DNA from: Geobacteraceae bacterium
GTDB lineage: Bacteria > Desulfobacterota > Desulfuromonadia > Desulfuromonadales > BM103
DNA: 42,907 bases
Assembly (NCBI GenBank): GCA_024641085.1
Contig: JAHEDT010000024.1
Span: 1-42,907, forward strand
Direction of reading: 5' to 3'
Numbering within the stretch: the stretch's first letter is position 1; each line of letters opens with the position of its first letter. A program made the translations under genes and the position numbers. Below, piece after piece: positions 14,939 through 23,014 of this stretch. The notes beneath the pieces were generated by a model. That model saw only the letters and a program-made list of their open reading frames with translations, made no database searches and was not told the DNA's origin.

Positions 14939-16558
14939 TCAGGAACTGCAGGACAGCATCGAACAGCCGGCACGGTGCCTCGCCCATTCAGGGCGCTTTT
15001 GGGCAAATTCCTCGTGGCCAGGCTGATCGGCGTAGGGTTGCCGCATGACCTCCAACAGCTGTTTGATCAGGTCAAAGTCTCCGGTTTCGGCTCGATCGAT
15101 CGCCATTTGCGCCAGGTAGTTGCGCAGTACGTATTTAGGGTTGACGGCGTTCATCCGCTGGCGGCGCTGTACGGTGTCGACTCCATCCCGGGCGACCCTT
15201 TGCAGGTAGCTGCGCAGCCAGGTGCAGATCTGGAGCTTGTGGGCCTCGGTCAGTCCCTCCGGCTGGTAGTAGGCATCGCACAGCGGGGCCAGCAAACGCT
15301 CGTCATCCTGACCCTCTAGAGGAGCCAGGTCGGCCAGCCTGCGGTAGAAAATCGTCATGTCGGTCTCCACCAGCCGCAGCACCTGGTCCAGATCGGTCGT
15401 CAACGTCAGGTCGGTGGCAGGTTCGAAGCTCTGCAGGCCGAGTTTCTGCGCCATCATTGACTGCCAGCCCTGCTTGTAACCGTCGCCATAGAGCTGCAGC
15501 GCCGCCTGCAGGGGCTCGACCTGCTCGATCAACGGGTAGATGGAATTCGCCAGCTGAGCGAGATTCCAGAGGGCAATCTGCGGCTGGTTGCCGAAGCGGT
15601 AACGCCGGCCCGCGGCATCCGTGGTGTTGGGCGTCCAGTCGGGGTTGTAATCCTCCAGCCAGCCGTAGGGGCCGTAGTCGATGGTCAAACCGAGGATCGA
15701 CATGTTGTCGGTGTTCATCACGCCGTGGACAAAGCCGACGCGCATCCAGTGGACAATCAGCGTCGCGGTGCTGCGGCAGACCTCTTCGAACCACTGCAGG
15801 TAAACGGCTGCCGAGGGTTCGCCGAGGTGTGGAAATTCGGTGCGGATGGTGTAGTCGAGCAGGCGGCGCAACGTGTCGATGTCGCTGCGCGAATTGAAGA
15901 TCTCGAAACTGCCGAAACGGGTGAAAGAGGGCGCGACCCGGCAAACTACGGCGCCGGGTTCCTGCTTCGGGTGGCCATCGTAGAACATGTCGCGAATAAC
16001 CAGCTCGCCGGTCAGCAGCAGGCTCAAAGCCCGCGTGGTCGGAACCCCGAGATGGTACATCGCCTCGCTGCAGAGAAATTCGCGTACCGAGGAGCGCAGC
16101 ACCGCCAGCCCGTCGCCGCGGCGCGAGTAGGGGGTGAGCCCCGCACCTTTGAGCTGCAGCGCCCAGCGCTGTCCGCGCCGGTTGACGATTTCACCCAGGT
16201 TGATTGCCCGTCCGTCTCCCAGTTGACCGGCCCAGTTGCCGAACTGGTGGCCGCCATAGCAGCAGGCGTAGGGGTCCATGCCGGGCAGCTGCTGGTTGCC
16301 GACGAAGACCTGGGCGAATTCTTCGCCGGTACAGGCCGCCGGCTCCAGGTCGAGCAGCGCGGCCACTTCCGGTGCGAAGCCAACCAGCTGGGGTGCGGCC
16401 ACCGGCGTCGGCAGGACGCGCGTGTAACAGGCGCCGTGCACCTGGCGCACGCGATTGTCGAGATTCGGGTCGGCGGGCAGCTCACGGACAAAGGCGTTGT
16501 CAAATTTCAGTGCGGCGAGGGACGCATCAGTCTGCTGTTTGAGGAGATCGGTTTTCAT
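14939..16558 (-). CDS. selO: SelO/YdiU family protein adenylyltransferase
   Basis: SelO pseudokinases transfer AMP from ATP to hydroxyl side chains of proteins and are linked to redox stress. The 539-residue protein carries CYTRVLPTPVAAPQLVGF (44-61), YGGHQFGNWAGQLGDGRAINLGE (101-123), LQLKGAGLTPYSRRGDGLAVLRSS (135-157, with the inverted ATP-contact Lys137 region), and GVMNTDNMSILGLTIDYGPYGWLEDY (279-304, metal-binding Asn and Asp). The C terminus GCSMLSCSS places cysteines where eukaryotic SelO has selenocysteine; the gene uses an ordinary Cys codon. It is full length and stands alone, divergent from the winged-helix gene. Confidence 0.96.
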   Translation of the reverse strand: MKTDLLKQQTDASLAALKFDNAFVRELPADPNLDNRVRQVHGACYTRVLPTPVAAPQLVGFAPEVAALLDLEPAACTGEEFAQVFVGNQQLPGMDPYACCYGGHQFGNWAGQLGDGRAINLGEIVNRRGQRWALQLKGAGLTPYSRRGDGLAVLRSSVREFLCSEAMYHLGVPTTRALSLLLTGELVIRDMFYDGHPKQEPGAVVCRVAPSFTRFGSFEIFNSRSDIDTLRRLLDYTIRTEFPHLGEPSAAVYLQWFEEVCRSTATLIVHWMRVGFVHGVMNTDNMSILGLTIDYGPYGWLEDYNPDWTPNTTDAAGRRYRFGNQPQIALWNLAQLANSIYPLIEQVEPLQAALQLYGDGYKQGWQSMMAQKLGLQSFEPATDLTLTTDLDQVLRLVETDMTIFYRRLADLAPLEGQDDERLLAPLCDAYYQPEGLTEAHKLQICTWLRSYLQRVARDGVDTVQRRQRMNAVNPKYVLRNYLAQMAIDRAETGDFDLIKQLLEVMRQPYADQPGHEEFAQKRPEWARHRAGCSMLSCSS

Positions 16559-16752
16559 TGGATGATTGTCGCACGGCTTTCATTTGCGGCGCAAGCGGAC
16601 CGGCTTTGAGCGGAGTCCGGCAACTGCACGAATGCAATGGCGCGGCGCATGGCTAACAGGCACGGGGCACGGGACGCGAACTTTTACCGCGTCTTTCTCT
16701 TCTGCCTTGACGCTTCTCATTGAGAGTGATGGAACGGAGGTGTCGCGGCCCA

Positions 16753-16780
16753 TTGACATTCTCGCCCGGTGTTCTAACGT
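16753..16780 (+). promoter_or_regulatory. Candidate sigma-70 promoter of the winged-helix gene
   Basis: A perfect TTGACA (16753-16758) is followed after 16 bases by a weak TAACGT (16775-16780). This lies 54 bp before the GTG start at 16835. The weak -10 keeps confidence low. Confidence 0.35.
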
Positions 16781-16821
16781 TTACAGACACTCAGCGTTGT
16801 CGTTGGCGGCAACATGTCGGC

Positions 16822-16829
16822 AAAGGAGG
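16822..16829 (+). promoter_or_regulatory. Strong ribosome binding site deciding a GTG start
   Basis: AAAGGAGG lies five bases before GTG at 16835. It is inside the reading frame of the upstream ATG at 16814, so the GTG is the likely start. Confidence 0.75.
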
Positions 16830-16834
16830 ATGCT

Positions 16835-17308
16835 GTGGCCCTTTCCGATCTTTCCCTGCCCGTACTGGTCATCATCTTCCTGGCAATCTTTGTCCTGATC
16901 GGAATTCACCCGGCCTTGCAGAGAACGGTGTCGAGAATCCGCGGGTTGATCCAGTCTGTCGTGCGGACCAAAGCGCCGATTTCCCCGGAGCTCGAAGACG
17001 TCCATGCGGAGATGTTCGTCGAGCAGCAAGGCTCGGAGCAGATGAATGATTTCGAAAATATCGTGCTGCGCCGGCTCGCCCAGGCCGGTGGCAAGACGCT
17101 GACCAGAAAGCAGTTGAATGCCTCCCTGCTGTTCGACCAGGCCAACCTGAACAAGACCCTCCAGTCGCTCAATCGCCGCGGACTGGTCCTTGTCAAGATC
17201 TCGAAGCTGCTCGGCCTGCGCTTTACCCTCTCCGATGACGGGCGCCGCTATGCTCTCGAACAGGGCTATCTTATGCAAATCCATGTGAACAAAGGGCCGC
17301 TGGGGTAA
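16835..17308 (+). CDS. Membrane-anchored winged-helix (MarR-like) protein
   Basis: I do not recognise a named family. The 157-residue protein begins with one hydrophobic helix (about 5-24, LSLPVLVIIFLAIFVLIGI), then a basic juxtamembrane segment. From about residue 70 there is a winged-helix-like domain: FENIVLRRLAQAGGKTLTRKQLNASLLFDQANLNKTLQSLNRRGLVLV resembles the recognition helices of MarR-type regulators, and FTLSDDGRRYALEQG resembles a wing and end helix. It may be a membrane-tethered regulator or a protein-interaction domain. The GTG start is set by AAAGGAGG at 16822-16829. It is monocistronic, between two minus-strand genes. Confidence 0.7.
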   Translation: MALSDLSLPVLVIIFLAIFVLIGIHPALQRTVSRIRGLIQSVVRTKAPISPELEDVHAEMFVEQQGSEQMNDFENIVLRRLAQAGGKTLTRKQLNASLLFDQANLNKTLQSLNRRGLVLVKISKLLGLRFTLSDDGRRYALEQGYLMQIHVNKGPLG

Positions 17309-17343
17309 CGGCCGCACCCGCCGTGGCCCACCTGGCTGTGCCG

Positions 17344-17652
17344 CTAACCACCGCCTTTCATGTATTTGAGGTTGAAATGTTTGATAAAGGCATTGATCTC
17401 CTCGACCGAACAATCGAAGAAACGCAAGGTCACTGGGGTTACCGGCATCTGCAATGACCGGCCGAGCTTGCGCGATCCTTCCTGACCGAGCTTGATTTCC
17501 GCCTTTTTGCCGTTGAGCTGGAACTTGATGGTGTCCTTTTTCTGATCGTAGGGGATGCCGTCCAGCAGGGCCGTCAGTTCACCATAGAACTCCTTGTGGG
17601 TGATCCCCATCTCTTTCCTGACGATTGCGGGCTGTTCTCTGACTGTTTGCAT
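17344..17652 (-). CDS. Conserved hypothetical protein, 102 residues
   Basis: No family is recognised. The protein is small, soluble and basic. It has an N-terminal ITHKEFYGELTALLDGIPY segment (about 17-35), a strand-rich middle (DTIKFQLNGKKAEIKLG) and a C-terminal RFFDCSVEEINAFIKHFNLKYMKGG. The start at 17652 is chosen because GGGAG precedes that ATG; the frame is open to 17694 without a better site. It begins 47 bp after the stop of the M48 protease on the same strand and is probably co-transcribed with it. Confidence 0.65.
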   Translation of the reverse strand: MQTVREQPAIVRKEMGITHKEFYGELTALLDGIPYDQKKDTIKFQLNGKKAEIKLGQEGSRKLGRSLQMPVTPVTLRFFDCSVEEINAFIKHFNLKYMKGGG

Positions 17653-17699
17653 CGGAACTCTCCCTTGCATCGAGGGCGCTGCAACAAGCGTCAATGGCT

Positions 17700-19244
17700 T
17701 CAGCGCACAATTTCCGCCCCGGCAATCACACCCTGTAGCGACTTGAGCTGCGCCTTGGACAGTTGTCCGGTCAGGCCGAGATCGAACAGCCGCTGACTTC
17801 CGGCACTGATCGTCCCTCCCAGGTTGCGCTGCACCTGCTGCACCCTGCCGGCTGCATCCCTGATCTGGACGATCAGCACGACATTACGGATATCCCGCGG
17901 AGTCGGATTGCTGACCTCGGCGAGAATCCGCCCCTGGGCGTCCAGGCCGGTTCTGATGTCGATATATTTGCCGGGGTTGGCTTCTAGGTCCAGGTCCACC
18001 AGAGAACCGTAGGCCTGTTGGCCCACTGCGCCCTGGCCGCCCGCCACCTTGGCGTAGTACTCCTTGGCGTCATTCAGGCGCCCGGCTTTCTGAGCCAGCT
18101 TGCCGAGCAGCAAGTAGGCGTCACCGGTGGGCAGCAGCGCGATGCTGCGCTCCAGGTCGGCCTGTGCCTGGGCGGTCCTGTTCAGCTGCTCTTCCGCCTT
18201 GCCGCGCTGCAGGTAGTAGTTGAAGAAGTTTGGATTCAGGCTGATCGCTTTACCGTACTGGTTGATGGCTGGTTCCAGCCGCCGGTTTTTCTGGTCGACG
18301 TCACCCGCCAGGGCGTGGAAGTGGCCCTCCCTTGGTTCCAGGTCGATGGCTTGCTGGGCCAGGCGCCCGGCGCTGGCAAGATCCCCCTTGGCGAGCGCCT
18401 TGCGGCCCTCGTCATAGGCTTTGTAGGCCGGTTTGGTCTGTACCAGGTGGGCGATTTTGGCGCGGTAACGTTCGACCCCCAGATCGCCGCCCCTGGGCAG
18501 TTTCGCCACCTCCTTGATATTATTCTGCACACGCTCCTGGGATGGCGGATGGCTGGCAAACAGGCCGCTTATCCAATCCTGCTGTTTGCCTTCGGCGAGC
18601 CTGACAAAGGTCTGCTGCAGAGTGACCGCGGCCTGCGGGTCGTAACCGGCCCGCACCATGTACTGGATGCCGTAGTAGTCCGATTCGCGTTCGGCGTCGC
18701 GGCCGTATTTCTGGGTGATCAGCTGTGCGCCGAGGCCCGTGCCCATTTGGGCAAGGCTGGCATAACTGGTGCCCTCAGTGGCTATGGCGGCGCCCATGAC
18801 GCCGGCCTGCAGCAGCATGCCGGTCGTCATGCTCTGGGCACCATGCCGGGCGGCGGCATGGACGATTTCGTGGCCAAGCACGGCGGCCAACTCGGCTTCG
18901 TTCTGGAGTTCAGTCAGCAGGCCGCGATTGATCGAGATCTTCCCGCCGGGCAGTGCCCAGGCGTTCGGAACGGAGCTGTTGAGCACCTTGAATTCGTAGG
19001 GGAGCTTGCGATCGCTGACCGCAGCCAGCTTCTGTCCCACCTGGTTCACATAGGCGGTCAGCTCGTGGTCTACCGCGTAATCCCCACCCTGGGACTGGCG
19101 TGCCGGGGCATACTGCTCGGCGCCGATGGCAAGTTCCTCTTGTTCACTGACCAGGCTTAACTCGTTTTTGCCAGTCACCGGGTTGACCGCACAGCCGGCA
19201 AGCAGGGCCAGCACCACACAAAGCAACAGTCGTCTCTGTATCAT
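17700..19244 (-). CDS. M48 metalloprotease lipoprotein with TPR repeats (BepA-like)
   Basis: This 514-residue periplasmic protease has lipobox LAGC (Cys18) and zinc motif HEIVH (125-129) followed by AARHG. A third ligand, Glu187, is in AERESDYYG. TPR-like helical repeats run from about 250 to 400 and include a clear NPNFFNYYLQRGKAEEQL unit. BepA (YfgC) degrades stalled LptD and helps outer-membrane assembly. A C-terminal segment (about 420-514, LAEVSNPTPRDIRNVVLIVQIRDAAG) looks like an FxLYD-type beta domain not present in E. coli BepA. The ATG at 19244 is preceded by AAAGGA. The small gene 17344-17652 follows closely. Confidence 0.92.
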   Translation of the reverse strand: MIQRRLLLCVVLALLAGCAVNPVTGKNELSLVSEQEELAIGAEQYAPARQSQGGDYAVDHELTAYVNQVGQKLAAVSDRKLPYEFKVLNSSVPNAWALPGGKISINRGLLTELQNEAELAAVLGHEIVHAAARHGAQSMTTGMLLQAGVMGAAIATEGTSYASLAQMGTGLGAQLITQKYGRDAERESDYYGIQYMVRAGYDPQAAVTLQQTFVRLAEGKQQDWISGLFASHPPSQERVQNNIKEVAKLPRGGDLGVERYRAKIAHLVQTKPAYKAYDEGRKALAKGDLASAGRLAQQAIDLEPREGHFHALAGDVDQKNRRLEPAINQYGKAISLNPNFFNYYLQRGKAEEQLNRTAQAQADLERSIALLPTGDAYLLLGKLAQKAGRLNDAKEYYAKVAGGQGAVGQQAYGSLVDLDLEANPGKYIDIRTGLDAQGRILAEVSNPTPRDIRNVVLIVQIRDAAGRVQQVQRNLGGTISAGSQRLFDLGLTGQLSKAQLKSLQGVIAGAEIVR

Positions 19245-19438
19245 TGAGGATCCTTTTCACTCTGTTTGATAGTTACATTATGGTTGCTGATGACCGGGTC
19301 TTCAAGTCTTCCTGCAACTTTATTGTCAATACATTTAGTGAGCACTTGAAATGCAGGACAGGCTAAAGATTTTCAGTTATCCTCAAATGCGTTGATTCGT
19401 TTTGCAATTCTTTAGCAAGCATACGTCCGGAGCAAACC

Positions 19439-20782
19439 ATGACCGCTGCAGCATCGTCCAAGTCCCTCGAGGCCTTCATCCCGTTTCGTCGCAGCGAGCT
19501 GATCGAACTATGCCTGGCCGACCGTCAGCTTGACGAACGTGCCGGTTTGCAGTTCCGGGAGTTCTGCGAGATCCTGGCAGCTTTCTACCATTTTCGAGCC
19601 CATGCCCAGCTGGAGCGCCTCAAGGAACATTATGCACCCTTCGATCCGGATGCCGAGACCCGGCCGTTGCAGTGCCCCTCCGCTGAGGAGCTGCCGCTGC
19701 TCGCGGCAAGCGTGGCCAGCGATTTTTCCCGGCTGCTGGCGATGGCGAATTACCGGCCTCTATCGCAGCAGGAGCTGGAACAGGCCTTTGAAGTGGTCTC
19801 CCTGATCCCGCTGCACACCAGGGTCGACTTCGATGATTTCGACCAGGTCCTGTTCTTCTACCGTGGGGAAGGGGAGGAAACGGTCTCCTTCCGCCGTTTC
19901 ATGAAGCACAAAACCATGCGGGTCGACAACCTGCAACGGGTCGCCGTGCTCCTCAAGTTCCGCGATCAGGCCCACTTCACTGCAAAAGAACGGCGCCTGG
20001 AGGGCTTGGGATTTGTACCGGGCAGAATCTATCTCTACCTGTACAAGAACATCCCGCGCAACGATCTGGAACTGCTCTTTCCGAACGTCGAGGTCAGTAT
20101 GAACTGGAAGGATCGCCTGATGCTCCTGGTGCCGGCACTGGGCGCGGCCATACCGCTGATCCTGAAAGTCCTGCCAAGCATGGGCCTGCTGGTGGCAGCG
20201 ATCCTGCTGGTGACCATGGGGCCGGAGATTACCACTCGCTTCGGTTACCAGTCCGCCGGTACGAGCAGCCTTTACCCGTTGCTGGTGGCCCTGCTGTCGA
20301 TCGGTGCGGCCCTGGGCGGCTTTGCGGCCCATCAGTACACCAAGTACAAGAGCAAGCGCTTGATGTTTCTGAAAAAAGTCACTGACACCCTGTTTTTCAA
20401 GAACCTGGTGAGCAACGAGGGGGTACTCTACAGCCTGACCGACGCCGCGGAAGAGGAACTCTGCAAGGAAGCAATCCTGGTCTATTATCATCTGCTGACC
20501 AGCACCGACCCGTTGGACCAGGGCCGCCTTGATCAACGGATCGAAAGCTGGATGCAGGACAGCTTCGGGGCCCGGATCGATTTCGATATCGACAAAACCG
20601 TGCAGAACCTCATGGACCTGCAGGCCGATCTCCCGTCAGAAAGAGGTCCACAGCCGCGCTCCCTGTTAACCCGGCGACCCGACGACACCCTGCAGGTCCT
20701 GCCGTTGGATGCGGCCAAGCAGCTGATCGATCATATCTGGGATCATGCCTTCGAGTATGCCAACCCCGCAGCCGCGGATTGA
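19439..20782 (+). CDS. DUF3754 (TMEM143-like) membrane protein
   Basis: This 447-residue protein has a soluble N-terminal half with VDFDDFDQVLFFYRGEGEETVSFRRFMKHKTMRVDNLQRVAVLLKFR (about 136-182) and IYLYLYKNIPRNDLELLFPNVEVSMNWKDRLMLLVPALGAAIPLILKVLP. Two membrane segments follow (about 226-258 and 276-298), then a soluble acidic tail. This order is that of DUF3754, a family shared with mitochondrial TMEM143 and cyanobacterial or plastid proteins of unknown function. The ATG at 19439 has only a weak site (GGAGCAAACC). It is monocistronic. Confidence 0.85.
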   Translation: MTAAASSKSLEAFIPFRRSELIELCLADRQLDERAGLQFREFCEILAAFYHFRAHAQLERLKEHYAPFDPDAETRPLQCPSAEELPLLAASVASDFSRLLAMANYRPLSQQELEQAFEVVSLIPLHTRVDFDDFDQVLFFYRGEGEETVSFRRFMKHKTMRVDNLQRVAVLLKFRDQAHFTAKERRLEGLGFVPGRIYLYLYKNIPRNDLELLFPNVEVSMNWKDRLMLLVPALGAAIPLILKVLPSMGLLVAAILLVTMGPEITTRFGYQSAGTSSLYPLLVALLSIGAALGGFAAHQYTKYKSKRLMFLKKVTDTLFFKNLVSNEGVLYSLTDAAEEELCKEAILVYYHLLTSTDPLDQGRLDQRIESWMQDSFGARIDFDIDKTVQNLMDLQADLPSERGPQPRSLLTRRPDDTLQVLPLDAAKQLIDHIWDHAFEYANPAAAD

Positions 20783-21250
20783 ACCCGGGGCCTCAAAAGG
20801 GCGTCGTCCCCAGAGAGTCAACCTTCTCAACACCTAGAGCAGCTTTTTTACCGACTGTTTCACATTGCCCTAATCTATAGACCACAAAAGCCCTTGGCCT
20901 GCGATCAAGGATTTGCCTGTTGATCCATCTTCTCAGTCCAAGAAAAACCCTCTAACGAACTGCTGGTAAAGGGTTTTTTTAAAAAGAACCCATCTCTGTA
21001 GGGTTGGCAGAATATAATTGAAAGATAACTTGAATGGTATTGTTTTGGTGATAAAAATATGACTGTAGATCGTGAGTCTTTCCTTTTCAGCGGGGTCGGT
21101 CGAATTTCATTCTTGCAATGAGGCAGGACAAAAGTGGAGCCGGGGTGACAACTTCCTTGGCAAGCACCTGAATTGGCAATCAGTACGACCGTGAACCAGG
21201 GGACCGGATTCATCATCAGGTAGTCTCACACGATTCAATGGAGAATCATC
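20783..21250. other. Intergenic region with alternating complementary arms, no gene supported
   Basis: Beyond the possible terminator at 20943-20980, I see no gene or repeat here. The arms AAAAACCCT, AGGGTTTTT, AAAAAGAACCC (20981-20991) and GGGTT (21001-21005) could pair in mutually exclusive ways. The rest is AT-rich around 21000-21060 and plain elsewhere. Confidence 0.4.
20943..20980 (+). terminator. Possible AT-rich terminator
   Basis: AAAAACCCT (20943-20951) pairs with AGGGTTTTT (20970-20978) around an 18-base loop, with further T after it. It lies 160 bp past the DUF3754 stop codon. The loop is long and the stem weak. Confidence 0.4.
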
Positions 21251-22051
21251 ATGTCGGACCACGGAAGATCCCGTTCGAGGCTGCTGGCCAGCCTACTCAT
21301 CACGGTATTGGTAACCCTCACCACGGGTTGCTCGATGTTTCAAAAAGAGCACAAAAAGACCGGAATTTACGAAGGGACGCCCACTCCGATGGGGCAAGGG
21401 GCCGCCCGCTCTTTTGTTGTTCTCGATGCTGACGGAAGACCCGCGACTATTGGAATCTTGCTGCCCGAAGCGGCATTGGCTGGTCTGCCCGCCGAGGATC
21501 CCGTAAACTCGCATGGCTGGGAATATATCCTTCAACTGCCGCCGGAATCTGCGGGTATGGGATATAATCACATTGGCCTGGACTGGAACCCGCATGGGCA
21601 TATTCCAGCGGGTGTCTACGACAAGCCACACATCGATTTCCACTTCTACCTCATTGATACCGAGGCTCGAAACAAAATCACTGCAGTCGGCGATGATCTG
21701 GCGCGAGCGCACAAGGCGCCACCGGTGGAGTTCATGCCTTCTGGCTATATCCTCCCCCCCGGCACCGAGGTGCCGAAGATGGGAGCACATGCCATAGATC
21801 CAACCGCCGATGAGTTTACCAAGAAGGCCTTCACGAAAACACTGATCTACGGTTTTTATGACGGTTCAATGATATTCGTGGAACCAATGATCACCAAGGC
21901 CTACCTGGAAACCAAGCCGGACGACCTCGTCCCGATTGCAGTCCCCAAACAATATCTTCGACACGGCTACTACCCAACTCAGTATGCCGTCAAGTACGAT
22001 CAGGCTCACAGTGAGTATGTGATCTCCTTGACAGGGTTGGTGTTTCGCTAA
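21251..22051 (+). CDS. DUF5602 (TTHB210-like) lipoprotein
   Basis: This 266-residue exported lipoprotein has signal peptide 1-26 and lipobox TTGC (Cys27). The core has NHIGLDWNPHGHIPAGVYDKPHIDFHFYLID (about 105-136). Its clustered histidines match the conserved pattern of the DUF5602/TTHB210-like domain and suggest a metal site. The second half (GYILPPGTEVPKMGAHAIDP, FIYGFYDGSMIFVEPMIT-like) is also typical of that family. Some members precede extracytoplasmic-function sigma factor loci, but no sigma gene is here. The start is supported by GGAG upstream of the ATG, and a strong terminator closes the gene. Function is unknown. Confidence 0.82.
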   Translation: MSDHGRSRSRLLASLLITVLVTLTTGCSMFQKEHKKTGIYEGTPTPMGQGAARSFVVLDADGRPATIGILLPEAALAGLPAEDPVNSHGWEYILQLPPESAGMGYNHIGLDWNPHGHIPAGVYDKPHIDFHFYLIDTEARNKITAVGDDLARAHKAPPVEFMPSGYILPPGTEVPKMGAHAIDPTADEFTKKAFTKTLIYGFYDGSMIFVEPMITKAYLETKPDDLVPIAVPKQYLRHGYYPTQYAVKYDQAHSEYVISLTGLVFR

Positions 22052-22086
22052 GACGCACTTCTTTTGGTCGCTGTCAACATGAGTAC

Positions 22087-22120
22087 AAAAGCCCCCGTTC
22101 CGAAGAGCGGGGGCTTTTTT
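22087..22120 (+). terminator. Strong intrinsic terminator
   Basis: AAAAGCCCCCG and CGGGGGCTTTT form an 11-bp stem with a ten-base loop, ending in TTTTTT. It lies 36 bp after the DUF5602 stop codon. Confidence 0.93.
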
Positions 22121-22215
22121 CTTAGTGCGGCCTTTCCGGGGACGGTCTCTATCAGGCTGTCACTGATATCCAGGGATCAGGAATATGGCTTGAAAAAATC
22201 AGCTCTTAGCCCATC

Positions 22216-22422
22216 CGATTCAATCGACAAGAGGGTAGATTCCCCGCAGTTTGCTGCGCCATGTATTGATTGCCGTTTGGTCCCTGCCTTACAGAGGGAA
22301 TCCCGTGCCCAGAATCGAGAATCCGGACAAAGCCCCGTCAGTCAGGTGGACCCGCGAGTTTATTCTGACTTCTGGATACTGAGTTCTGGAGACCCCGTGG
22401 CTTGCCGAGAGGCCATTCATTG
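22216..22422 (+). repeat. Dispersed ~200-bp intergenic repeat, copy A (paired with 30802-30998)
   Basis: Copy A and copy B share collinear blocks: ATTC(C/T)CCGCAG(T/C)TTGCT(G/T)CGCC, ATGT(A/G)TTGATTGCC, CCCAGAATC(G/C)AGAAT, CAGGTGG..CCGCGAGTTT, TCTGGA.ACCCC(G/A)TGG and a final (A/T)TTCATT. Both ends resemble the CCCCGCAGCTTGCTGCGGGG-type hairpin. Chance in-frame translations exist in both copies but have no ribosome sites. Copy A lies between the DUF5602 terminator and the DUF4920 promoter. Confidence 0.85.
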
Positions 22423-22469
22423 ATCAAAACGAATCAGATGACTCAGAATTTGCACACCCATCGTCTCCC

Positions 22470-22498
22470 TTGACAGAATCTGGTGATAACTCTAGGAT
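22470..22498 (+). promoter_or_regulatory. Sigma-70 promoter of the DUF4920/PepSY-TM operon
   Basis: A perfect TTGACA (22470-22475) and TAGGAT (22493-22498) are separated by 17 bases. Transcription would start near 22505, about 27 bp before the DUF4920 ATG at 22532. Confidence 0.62.
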
Positions 22499-22531
22499 GC
22501 CTCGCAAAATACAGTAAAAAAGGAGCCCATA

Positions 22532-23002
22532 ATGTCCAGTTACGTAAAAATTCTCCTCATCTCTACCGTGGTTGTCCTGGTCGCGATGTCGGCCCAGGCG
22601 AAAAATTTCGGGGAGAACTTGATTCTAGATAAAAACACATCCATCTCTGAAATTTTGAAGAATGGTGATGCCTACGTCGGCAAGCGGGTGAAGGTTGAAG
22701 GGCTGATCGTCGATGTCTGTGCCAAGCGCGGTTGCTGGATGTACCTAGCCGGTCAGGGACCTTTTGAAAAGCTGCGTTTCAAAGTGATCGACGGCGAGAT
22801 CGTCATCCCCATGGAGGCCCGGGGCAAACGCGCGGTGGCCGAAGGTGAGGTGCAAAAATTCGATTTGAGTCGTGAGCAGGTCATCGAGCAGCGCAAACAT
22901 CATGCGGAAGAGACGGGACAGCCGTTCGATCCCGCCAGCGTGACGTCGGGCGAAACCTTTTACCAGCTTCGTGGCCTAGGTGTCGAAATCCCCGGGCTAT
23001 AA
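22532..23002 (+). CDS. Exported DUF4920 protein
   Basis: This 156-residue periplasmic protein has signal peptide 1-23 (ending AQA). The DUF4920 core follows: YVGKRVKVEGLIVDVCAKRGCWMYL (about 48-72), where Cys63 and Cys68 form CX4C, then IPMEARGKRAVAEGEVQKFDLSREQVIEQRKHHAEETG. The fold is probably an OB-like barrel. The paired cysteines suggest metal or redox chemistry, but no activity is established for the family as far as I know. GGAG precedes the ATG. It is followed after 12 bp by the PepSY-TM gene, and the two form an operon from the promoter at 22470. Confidence 0.85.
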   Translation: MSSYVKILLISTVVVLVAMSAQAKNFGENLILDKNTSISEILKNGDAYVGKRVKVEGLIVDVCAKRGCWMYLAGQGPFEKLRFKVIDGEIVIPMEARGKRAVAEGEVQKFDLSREQVIEQRKHHAEETGQPFDPASVTSGETFYQLRGLGVEIPGL

Positions 23003-23014
23003 AACTATACACCC

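Noticed and set aside
18018-19160. 380-residue plus-strand frame opposite the M48 protease
   Set aside because: It is antisense to a gene with a clear HEXXH motif and lipobox, and has no independent evidence.
22064-22423. 119-residue frame after the DUF5602 gene
   Set aside because: It runs through a strong terminator and then repeat copy A. The similar translation at 30852-31022 is due to repeat copy B, not a gene family.
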